Positions 34,686 through 43,967 of a stretch of DNA of 64,000 bases are shown in pieces. The notes under the pieces are model-generated. The model worked only from the letters and a program-made list of their open reading frames with translations, did not search any database and had not been told where the DNA came from. Source of the DNA: Cryptomeria japonica (Eukaryota > Streptophyta > Pinopsida > Cupressales > Cupressaceae); NCBI RefSeq assembly GCF_030272615.1, contig NC_081414.1, forward strand, positions 769,370,153 to 769,434,152. Reading direction: 5' to 3'. Made by a program: the position numbers and the translations under genes. Positions within the stretch are counted from its first letter, which is position 1, and every line of letters begins with the position of its first letter.

Positions 34686-35105
34686 ATGAAAGGGAAGAAT
34701 GATGATCCACCTTCAGAGGTTGTCCCTGAGAAGGAAGTGATTGAGATGGAAAACAAGGAAAAGAAGGGTTTGAAAAATAACAAAGAAAAATCAGATTATG
34801 CCTATCCTAACAGTAAAAAAGATAGTAACAAGGAGGAAGAGAATGGGACCGAAGAACTGGCTCAAAAAAATGAATCAAAGGATTTGAAGGTTGATCCTAT
34901 CATCCAGGGTAAAGTTTATGAGTTTTCCTATGATGATGCTTCAGCTTCATGTAATATTTCAGAAATTGTACCGTTGTTGTTATTAACCAATGGAAGTCCT
35001 AAGCAGACTAGAAATATGATCTTGAACTCCCAATGCAAAACTCCTCCTAAAATCGTGGAGACGGTGGATCTTGAGGGAAATCCTAGGATTTTCGGTATTA
35101 AATAA
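34686..35105 (+). pseudogene. LINE ORF1 C-terminal tail
   Basis: A charged Lys/Glu/Asp-rich stretch of 139 codons following the zinc knuckle after a stop at 34,674. Such low-complexity tails are usual for plant LINE ORF1. No domain is recognised. Confidence 0.5.
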
Positions 35106-35299
35106 GGCAAGTCAAATAATGGAGGACCCAATGGAGGTATTTCAACCAGAAGCAAGAATAAGAAGGTGGCAGATGTTATAAGTCACAACAAAAAATAGGG
35201 GAGACCCTCTCTAAAGAATTAGAGGGAACAAGAAAATTGGAAGAACCATGGTGATGGAACACAAAGCTCCATTGAGTCAGCCTTATCCCCAGTTAAAGT

Positions 35300-36165
35300 A
35301 TGAATATAATTTCATGGAATATTAGAGGGTTGAATGCCCCCCACAAGTAGGATGCATTGTGTAATATTGTAAGAGATCATAAACCAGATGTAGTTCTTAT
35401 TCAGGAAACTAAGATGTGTAAGGATAAAGTGGAAATAATTAGAATTTTCAAAAATAATGGGGTAACTGGAACAAGTTCGGAGGGTGCCTCTGGAGGCACA
35501 TCTATCTTTTGGAATCAGAATTCTATTAAAGGTAAGGAAACTGCTTCAAGGTTTAATAGGACCTTAGTTTTTCTTGAGCATATTAAGGATAACTTTGTTT
35601 GGGTTATCACTAATATCTATGCGCCTAATTCTAAAGCTGGAAGAGCTAAATTTTGGAGGAGCCTGGCTGAAGAGAGATAAATTTTTTTTTGATAAAAGCT
35701 GGATGATCATGGGAGATTTCAATACCCCTTTAAAAGAGGATGAAAATATGGGAGGCCTTCCTTTGCAGTTGGAGGGAAGACAAGATCTTATGGATTTTAT
35801 TAATGATCAAGCTTTGATGGATGTGGATCTTCAAGGGATTAATTACACTTGGACCAATAGAAGAGCTGGACTTGATCTCATTCAAGTTAGGTTGGATAGA
35901 TCCTTGATATCTCTCGATTGTCTCTCTAAGTATAAATTATTCTTTCGCATCTATCATTAAGATTGGTTTTGATCATTATCATATCTCCTTCAATGCCAAT
36001 TCTACTTCCGCAAAGCAAAATTTCCCTTTTAGATTTGAAAAAGCTTGGTTGTCCCACCCTTCATTGGAAAAAATTGTTTCTGAATGGTGGAATTCTGAGG
36101 TTGATGGTACTGCCTTATTTAGAATGGCTAAAAAGCTTAATATTATCAAAGCCAAAGTTAAAATT
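35300..36165 (+). pseudogene. LINE ORF2, endonuclease domain
   Basis: Apurinic-type endonuclease. It starts 'MNIISWNIRGLNAPHK' at 35,300, with a TAG at about 35,348 where Gln or Arg is usual. Next come 'KPDVVLIQETKM', 'NIYAPNS' and, in another frame, 'WMIMGDFN', 'GINYTWTNRR' and 'LDRSLIS'. The catalytic Glu (QET) and Asp-Asn (GDFN) signatures are present. A frameshift lies near 35,670 and another near 35,960. The frame ends where the copia-like element begins at 36,166. Confidence 0.9.
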
Positions 36166-37379
36166 TGTTGGCATTTTGATGATGATGTTGTGATTGTCAT
36201 TGATGGACACACACTTGCTATGAGATCACTTTGACAATGTATGAATTATGCTCAACCGGTAATTGTTCCAAACCGATATCATGTTGTAGTCTTTAGACTA
36301 CTGTTGTTATGCAAAAAGTGTTTACCAATCTCAAGCGGTATAAAGACCCAAGCGGCATAGAGAGATCAAGCGGTTTAAGGATCTCAAGCGAAGCGGAGCA
36401 AAGGAGCCAAAAGCGGCAGTTATCTTTTTCCCAGTCTTCAATTTTTGTCAATCAGTAATCTGTTAAACCAGTATTACTCTGAGTCACCAACCGGTAACCA
36501 GAAAGTTGGACAAACCGGTAATACTTTGTGATGAGTTACCAACCGGTATATTTTTGTAATGAGTTACCATCCACCGACACTTTGACAGTGTTTTTGTGTC
36601 GTGTTATCAAATGTGTCTAGATACAATGAACCTAGGAACTTGTAATGAAATCCTATTAGACCAACATGAAATCAGATTCCTTTTTAGGACATCATGTCTA
36701 GGGTTTTGTATGCATATGTATGAGAGTAGCTATTAGGTTTTGGTGGATATTTTTTAAGCTCTTGAATGTGTGATCTTAACTGAGAAGATAAAGTCTGTGA
36801 GTTGTAACAGAGTAAGGAGTTATTGAAGACTGAAGTAATGCGAAAATGCATTAGCTATGAGCTACAATGGATCTAATCAACAAGACTATGCCATTTGCTA
36901 GATCATTCACTTGTTGATTACTCACATCTTTGACAAGTTAGAAACCCTTAACCGGGTAGGGCCAGAAAAGCCTTTGTAAATCCTCTAACAAGGTGGTTCA
37001 CATTTGTGGATCTGAAATCCTCTCACAAGGTAGTCTTTAATCAGAATTATCTCCTAACAGAGATTGAGATTCCTAACAAGATCTGTTCTGATAAAGAACA
37101 TTGTATGACCTTAACCGGTCTGGTTACTATTCTTCAGATAGTTACTTGTGAGTTTCATCTCACCATGGTTTTTCCCATTTGGGTTTCCATGTCAAAATCT
37201 CTTGTGTTATGGTGATTGTGCTTCTGTGGGTGAATGCATTATTTTCTATTTGGTTTGCATGTGTGTTAACCGGTTTGTTTGCTAAACCGTTTTACCGTTT
37301 TACTACTAGACTATTAAAGTGTTTAAGTATAGTATTTTTTGGTATACTAATTCACTCCCCCCCCTCTTAGTATTCATCA
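36166..37379 (+). repeat. 5' LTR of the non-autonomous element
   Basis: 1,214 bp, TGTTGG ... TTCATCA. It contains a cluster of 'aagcgg' motifs (36,333-36,420), many 'accggt' motifs and the 'gtttttcccatttgggtttc' block shared with copia B's LTR. Open frames inside it (37,006-37,370) repeat in the 3' LTR and are not genes. Confidence 0.92.
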
Positions 37380-37381
37380 AT

Positions 37382-37393
37382 TGGTATCAGAGC
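37382..37393 (+). promoter_or_regulatory. Primer-binding site (tRNA-iMet) of the non-autonomous element
   Basis: Perfect 'tggtatcagagc' two bases after the LTR end. Confidence 0.95.
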
Positions 37394-37429
37394 TAGCCTT
37401 TCTATAAGTTTAACCACTTGTAAAGAGAT

Positions 37430-38569
37430 ATGGGGGAATACACTATGAGGGAACTTACTCATCAGTTCACTCAAACTAAGCAAGCCTATGATGAACTTAA
37501 GGTCAAATATAAGGTCTCTGAGGCAAAAAGAAGAGAGCATGCTGAAAAACTGATGGAGCTGACTGAAAATAGTTCTTCTGATGAAGCGGACATGGAAGCC
37601 CTAATTCAAGAAGTTGAAAAATTGAATGAGTCCAATGCCAACCTAAGAAGGGAACTTGAAGGCCTAACTATCAGAATGTGTCAATAGCTTGAGAGCCAGA
37701 GGAAAGATGAAGATCTGGTAAAAGACAAAGATCATGAGATCTCCAAGCTAAAGTAAGAGATCAGTGCACTTACCATTCATCTTCATGGAAGCAAAATGGA
37801 AAAAGAAGAAGTGCAAGGTGAACTAAACATGGCTATCTCTGAGAATGCAACCTTGAAGGAATCCAATGCTACCATTTCCAAAGAACTCACCGAGTTAAAG
37901 GAAATACTTGCCCAATTCAATAAGAGCTCTTTCAAGCTAGAGCAGAAGCTTGAATTAGCTAAACCGGTAAAGAATATCAATGGACTTAGTTTCTTTGAAT
38001 ACAAGGAAGGTGAGACCTCTGGAACAAAACTAGAGCATCAAAGAAACAACCGGCATCAAAGGATAAAGGTAAGCAAAAGTTCAAACCTGTTTACTTTAAT
38101 TGTCTCAAGGAAGGACACACTACTAATGTATGTAGAAGTAAGGCTTACAATAATTTTCCTTATTTTCTAAATGATAAGCCTAGACCCAATAGATTCAATG
38201 GAAATTGTTATGCATGCAACAAGTTTGGGCATAGAGTCTATTATGCACAATACCGGAAGGTATCCTCAAAGGAGTCAAGGAGTTTTTCTTGAATCCTCTA
38301 AGAACTGGAACCCAAACCGGTTTAATACCTATAGTCATCAATCAGGGAGTGGTGGCTATCAAGCGGCAATCGGATGGAGAGCAATCTGTGTGATTTGTTA
38401 TGGTCATGGTCACACTGTTGTAACATGCAGAAGGAAGAATGGAAACATGAATAATGGACCTTGGAGAGCAGATGGAATGGTTTGCTATCACTGCAACAAA
38501 CCGGGTCATACAACAAGATTCTGCAGAGCAAGAAAAAGTATATCGGATGATATACCAGTCACTCTATAA
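37430..38569 (+). pseudogene. Gag-like coiled coil with a zinc-knuckle array
   Basis: It starts 'MGEYTMRELTHQFTQ'. The first 240 codons are a Glu/Lys/Leu-rich coiled coil broken by stops at 37,685 (TAG) and about 37,754. A frame change near 38,035 leads into knuckle 1 (FNCLKEGHTTNVC, first Cys lost) and knuckle 2 (CYACNKFGHRVYY, last Cys lost). The original frame then has knuckle 3 CVICYGHGHTVVTC and knuckle 4 CYHCNKPGHTTRFC, both intact (38,385-38,530). It resembles the C-terminal half of copia Gag in this family without the N-terminal UBN2 part. The likely role is RNA binding and packaging, by inference. Confidence 0.75.
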
Positions 38570-39103
38570 GGAAAAATTGATGTTGAAATTGTTCAAGCAG
38601 ATATGAAGAAAACCTAGAAGAAGAACTAGTTTCTGCACCCAGTGTGGAAGTCGCTAAACCGGAAAACTAAGCATCAGAAAAGATTAGGGGGAGCAAACGG
38701 TGAAATATCACGAACCCCCTATTTATACTGGTAAAAGACCTCAACCGGTATGAGATACCTATCAAATTGGCAGAAGACTGGAAATGGTATAAGGCAAAAT
38801 TAGGGTATAGTGGAGCATTTATTATGGCAGGTGGAGAATCTGTTTAAAAGGAATTTTCAAATCATTTCTCACTATCATTTTTTGAGCAAAGAAGTTTTCA
38901 AGTATAGAGCGAAGAAAAGTGATTTACATTGCGATTCAAAGAATTTATCAAAATCCCGAAGAAGAATCTGAAGCAAACATCTGTTGGAGAAGTGTAGAAT
39001 GCAAAGTGGTATTTTAGCAACCAAAGGAGTGTGTAGAGAAGTTTGAATTGTGAAGCCCTAAATTTTGATCTACGAAGGTATTTTTCAAAATTCTTTGTTT
39101 ATC
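38570..39103 (+). other. Spacer with possible internal promoter
   Basis: No open frame. A TATA-like 'tttaaaag' at 38,843-38,850 lies about 255 bp before the next ATG. The related element has a TATAAAAG about 140 bp before its ATG (63,841-63,850, minus strand). Confidence 0.4.
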
Positions 39104-42100
39104 ATGGCTTCAGCATCACATGCTAACTCTAGTGCACCTATTCATTCTATAGACTTCATTCAACAGAAGGCAAAATACAATGCCCTATCTCAAATACCCA
39201 CTAGTGTCATAGTGGAAGAAGGCATTTCAATTTTCATTGATTGCAAGATTGAAGACCTAGGATCTCTGATGATCCATTCCCAATTGAGTCTATTATGTAG
39301 AAAGGATAAGAAGATTAAACTGGAATTCAGCATTCTGGAAAAGAAGAAACTTCACAACGCAACCTATTTTCTTGAAGAATTTTTGGATGATCATATTTGA
39401 ATTATTCTAAGTAGAGTACATGGTGATAAGATGTACTTAGAGTGGATGCATGATATCACACCAGAAGCAATTCATGCCGTCACCGGTTTCTGCAACATCG
39501 GTGAAGTGCCAGCCCTAAGGAAGATCAACAAGACGGAAATGACCAAGCTCACTGGTTCTATGAGTGATTCATGGGGAATGACTGTCAATTCCATCAAGGA
39601 TGATCTGGTCAAATATGCATGTATGGTGATAGGATACCAGATGTTCCATGCCAACAGAATCAACTCTATCTCTATTGCAGCGATAAATGTCGCCTATAGG
39701 ATGATCAAGGAAGATGCATCGTTTGATCTGTGCACTGGTATGCAAAGACAACTTCTGTTGAACCTCAAGTCGATCAAATAGGACAATGCCCTAAAATTTA
39801 AGTTTGGACAACTATTGGTTGGGTTGTTCTTCTACTTCCAAGGCTATTTTCTAGGAGTAGGTGATATTCAGTGGTTTGCTGACCAACCGGTGACAAAGCA
39901 AATCAAGGAAAGCCTACAAGCGGTAGGAATCTGTTATCTGGAAGTGCTGAACAAAAATTTAAATGAGTTCAGATGCAAAATGAACCAAAGACTAAGAATA
40001 TCTGGTGATATTGTCAAAAAGTATGAGGAGGACATCTACTTCACCATCAAAGTTTATGAGTGCATAAAGGAGGCGGTTGAGCCTAGACAGGAAGAAGTGG
40101 AACCAATGGGATATGAGGTAATGTATGACATGTTAGATGGGTATGCCTCTACCTTAATCACCTCACCCCTTGATCTAAAGTAAAAGAGAACCAGCATCTA
40201 TTTGGAAAGGGTTACACCGGTTGAAGAACCCTCAGTAAAGAAGGGAAAGGCAGTACCTTCATCATCGGCATCGGTTACCACAACAAGTCCCAAAGTGACC
40301 AAGCGGTCACCAGCAAAGAAGAAACTGGAAGCAGCACCCGCCAAAGTCTTTGAGAGGAAGCGGAAGACAAAAATAAATACACCAGACTCAGAGGACACTG
40401 TCTCTGAAGAACAGCCTAAGAAGACTAGGAAAAAGAGGAAAAAAGACAAAGAGTGAACCGGCAACATCTGCACCAGTAAATATTGATATTTCCTCTTACA
40501 AATCTTTGACACATTGTCAAAGAACAATTAAGAATATTAGAAGAAAAGTACTTGGTGATTTGAAAGAGTGCTTTGATGTTTTTAATGATGATGAAAAGAA
40601 AGAAGTTGAACAGGAAGTTATCAATTATTTATGTATTAATGACCGATGGCCATCAGAAATTAAATCTGAGATGCTTGATTCTTTGTATAATTCTTTAGAC
40701 AATAAGTGGTGCATTGCCATAGAAAAGGAACAACAAATAAGAGAGGAAGTATTTGCACAATACTTTCCTAATGTGCCTAAAATAGAACTATATGAAGTGG
40801 TGGAGAGATATAAGGGCCTTTTTTTCATGAGAAGAAGAAGACTCCTGTTATTGGAAGGAAAAGTTCCAGAAGTGGTCAAAGATACCCACTCCCTTGCTCA
40901 ATCAACTTTAAGACTGCATGAAGTGGCTGAAGCCAATAGGAAAGTAGAGCAAGAACCAAAAATCACTCAACCAGATGAAGTATACAACAGTGAAGGAGAA
41001 CCAGTCACCACTCAAATTGAACCGATTGATGTTGATGCCTTAAATGGTGACAATGTTACTCTGGATGCACCAATAGAAATAGAAGGTCAGGAGAAATAGA
41101 AGAAAGACAAGAGAAAACAGGTAGAGGAAGAGAAGAAGAAACAAGAGGAAGATAAGAGAAAACAGACAGAACATGAAAAGAAGAAAGAGGATGAGAAGAA
41201 AAAGAAAGAGGAAGAAAAGAGAAAAGAAGAGGAGAATGAGAAACAAGAGGATGAGGAGAAGAAAAAGGAAGAGGAGAAGAGAAAGGAAGAGGAGAAGAAA
41301 AAAGAAGAGAAGAAGAGAAAGGAAGAGGAGAAGAAAAATGAAGAGGAGAAGAGAAAGGAAGAGGAGAAGAAAAAGGAAGAGGAGAAGAGAAAGGAAGAGG
41401 AGAAGAAAAAGGAAGAGGAGAAGAGAAAGGAAGAGGAGAAGAAAAAGGATGAGGAGAAGAGAAAGGAAGAGGAGAAGAAAAAGGATGAAGATAAAGAGAA
41501 GCGGAAAGAAGAGGAGAAAAAGAAGGTAGAAGAAGACAAGAAAAAAGCTAAAGAGAAAGAAGAAGCGGCACAGAGCACTCAGATGGAGACTCCAAAGGCA
41601 ATCAGTAGTCAAGCCAAATCGGCTGACATTACCAGTCCTATTGACCTCCAGTCTGCAAATGAATCAGAGCTACTGCAGAGCATTAAGCTTGCTCAAGAGT
41701 GATTGGATGCTGTAAGGAGGAAAAAGGAGGAAGATGTTATCCAAACTGCGGTGGAAACACTCACCAATTTGATACCCCGTACAAACCTCCCCAGTACTGA
41801 TTCCTCACTTGCCCAATTAAAGCTTCTATGCACAGTTGTGGAAGATCGGGTCCAAAGCCTGGAAGAAGTTGTAGAAACAAATGCCAAAAAGGAGCATGAA
41901 AAGGCTCTAAACATTGCCTTGGTGAAGAAGTTGAATGAGCTTCGGTCAGAACTTCAGAAGGCACAAAAGGACATCAGAGATGCAATGGATGAGGGAAATC
42001 TACTACTCAACAAGATTTGTCAACCTCATTTATTCTGTGATGATGTGCTCACTCAGAAGGACAAACTACAATCTGATATGCAATATTTTATTAGCACCTT

Positions 42101-42416
42101 CAAGATGCCATATGATTCCTTCTCCACATATGGACAAACTGCTCACTAGTTTCAACTTCAGTCTGCAAGAATAGTGGCAGAGATAAGAAACTAGACATGT
42201 AATTTGTAGGAACTTCAATTGGTCCTACTGCCAAGACTGCAAATTCTTCAGAAATGCTATCTAAATCTGGATGCCCTAATAGTCACTCAAGAGATGAGTA
42301 CCTTGGATGCCATGGAAGAGCAGGTTTATCAGATGCAAATGGAGAATGAGGTTGCTACCTCATTGCTTGAATCATGGTCTTTATCCATGAAGACATTTAT
42401 GCAGGATTTTAAATAA
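39104..42416 (+). pseudogene. Large non-pol ORF of unknown function (element copy 1)
   Basis: I do not recognise this protein. The start 'MASASHANSS' is supported by the matching 'MASTSAIEY' in the second copy at 63,702. The order is an N-terminal domain ('LGSLMIHSQLS', 'IILSRVHGDKMYLEWMHDITPEA'; 39,104-39,790), a middle helical part (39,815-40,183), a basic linker ('KRSPAKKK', 'KKTRKKRKKDK'), a 'DDEKKEVEQEV' domain (40,506-41,099), a Lys/Glu repeat and a C-terminal coiled coil (41,703-42,416). The frame changes once near 40,460. Remaining breaks are in-frame stops, for example TGA at 39,398 where copy 2 has Arg, TAG at 41,097 and TGA at 41,700. No pol motif was found. Confidence 0.8.
41172..41560 (+). 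repeat. Purine-rich minisatellite encoding a Lys/Glu helix
   Basis: Tandem 36-bp units ('gaggagaagagaaaggaaga' plus 'ggagaagaaaaagga') coding 'KRKEEEKKKEEE' in the frame of the flanking domains. The frame is open for the whole stretch between a TAG at 41,097 and a TGA at 41,700. It predicts a long charged single helix. Long open frames read on the opposite strand are by-products of the repeat. Confidence 0.92.
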
Positions 42417-42715
42417 GTTTTTGACAAGTTTCACTCTTTATTGTCATAAACTTTTTAAATCAGTTTTTAATGCTAATGGAACATGGGTTTTTCAATTGTG
42501 CTTTGTCATTGTTGGCAAAGGGGGAGTAGTATTTTGTATTTAAAAATGCATTCTTTGCATACTTTCTTGTTTATCTCAGTAAGGAAGTAGTATACATTGT
42601 ATTTTCTACAAAAGGGATAGTGTATATGCTTAGGGGGAGTAATTTTACTTATGGCATAATTTTGTTGCAAAACACTTAGATGTCAAATTTTTTCCTAAGT
42701 GTTGCCATCAATGCT
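42417..42715 (+). other. 3' untranslated region of the non-autonomous element
   Basis: Non-coding, T-rich, with 'gggggagta' purine runs at about 42,521 and 42,632 that resemble the true polypurine tract downstream. Confidence 0.5.
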
Positions 42716-42727
42716 AAAGGGGGAGAT
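42716..42727 (+). promoter_or_regulatory. Polypurine tract of the non-autonomous element
   Basis: 'aaagggggagat' directly before LTR start TGTTGG, identical to copia B's tract at 19,504-19,515. Confidence 0.85.
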
Positions 42728-43967
42728 TGTTGGAATTTTGATGATTATGTTGTGACTGTCATTGATGGACACACACTTGCTATGAGATCACTTTGACAAT
42801 GTATGAATTATGCTCAACCAGTAATTGTTCCAAACCGGTATCATGTTGTAGTCTTTAGACTACTGTTGTTATGCAGAAAGTGTTTACTGATCTCAAGCGG
42901 TATAAAGACCCAAGCGACATAGAGAGATCAAGTAGTTTAAGGATCTCAAGTGGAGCAGAGCAAAGGAGCCAAAAGCGACAGTTATCTTTTTCCCAGTTTT
43001 TAATTTTTGTCAACTGGTAATTTGTTAAACTGGTATTACTCTGAGTCACCAACCGATAACCAGAAAGTTGGACAAATCGGTAATACTCTGTGATGAGTTA
43101 CCAACCGGTATATTTTTGTGATGAGTTACCAACTGGTATATTTTTGTGATGAGTTACCATCCACCGACACTTTGACGGTGTTTTTGTGTCATGTTATCAA
43201 ATGTGTCTAGATACAATGAACCTAGGAACTTGTAATAAAATCCTATTGGACCAACATGAAATTAGATTCCTTTTTAGGACATCATGTATAGGGTTTTGTA
43301 TGCGTATGTATGAGAGTAGCTGTTAGGTTTTGGTGGATATTTTTTAAGCTCTTGAATGTGCGATCTTAACTGAGAAGATCAAGTCTGTGAGTTGTAACAG
43401 AGTAAGGAGTTACTGAAGACTGAAGTAATGCTAAAATGCATTAGCTATGATCTACAATGGATATAATCAAGCAGACTGTGCCATTTGCTAGATCATTCAC
43501 TTGTTGATTACTCACATCTTTAACAAGTTAGAAACCCTTAACCAGGTAGGCCTAGAAAAGCCTTTGTAAATCCTCTAACAAGGTGGTTCACATCTGTGGA
43601 TCTGAAATCCTCTCACAAGGTAGTCTTTAATCAGACTTATCTCCTAACAGAGATTGAGATACCTAACAGGATCTATTCTGGTAAAGAGCATTGTATGACC
43701 TTAATCGGTCTGGTTACTATTCTGTAGATAGTTACTTGTGAGTTTCATCTCACCGTGGATTTTCCCATTTGGGTTTTCATGTCAAAATCTCTTGTGTTCT
43801 GGTGATTGTGCTTTTGTGGGTGAATGCATTATTTTCTATTTGGTTTGCATGTGTGTTAACCGGTTTGTTTGCTAAACTGTTTTACCAATTTACTGCTAGA
43901 CTATTAAAGTGTTTAAGTACAGTATTTTTTGGTATACTAATTCACCCCCCCCTCTTAGTATTCATCA
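42728..43967 (+). repeat. 3' LTR of the non-autonomous element
   Basis: 1,240 bp. Longer than the 5' LTR mainly through a 28-bp local duplication around 43,110-43,150 ('gatgagttaccaactggtat'). Many differences from the 5' LTR are CG to TG or CA. Confidence 0.92.

Larger units (their letters stand above)
36166..43967 (+). mobile_element. Non-autonomous copia-like LTR element with a novel internal ORF
   Basis: 7.8 kb with paired LTRs (36,166-37,379 and 42,728-43,967), an initiator-Met primer site, a polypurine tract and a near-perfect 5-bp duplication (AAATT at 36,161-36,165, AAATC at 43,968-43,972). It is inserted in LINE ORF2, whose reading continues after it. Inside are a gag-like coiled-coil and zinc-knuckle region and a second long reading frame (39,104-42,416). 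No protease, integrase, RT or RNase H motif is present, so it must depend on another element to move. Confidence 0.9.

Noticed and set aside
37006-37370. Small proteins with a hydrophobic stretch (also at 43,769-44,209)
   Set aside because: They lie in the paired LTRs of one element, so the similarity comes from the LTR duplication, and they contain no known domain.
41040-41612. Long minus-strand frames rich in Phe/Leu/Ser over the purine-rich array
   Set aside because: They are the reverse reading of the Lys/Glu repeat; the plus frame continues into conserved domains on both sides.
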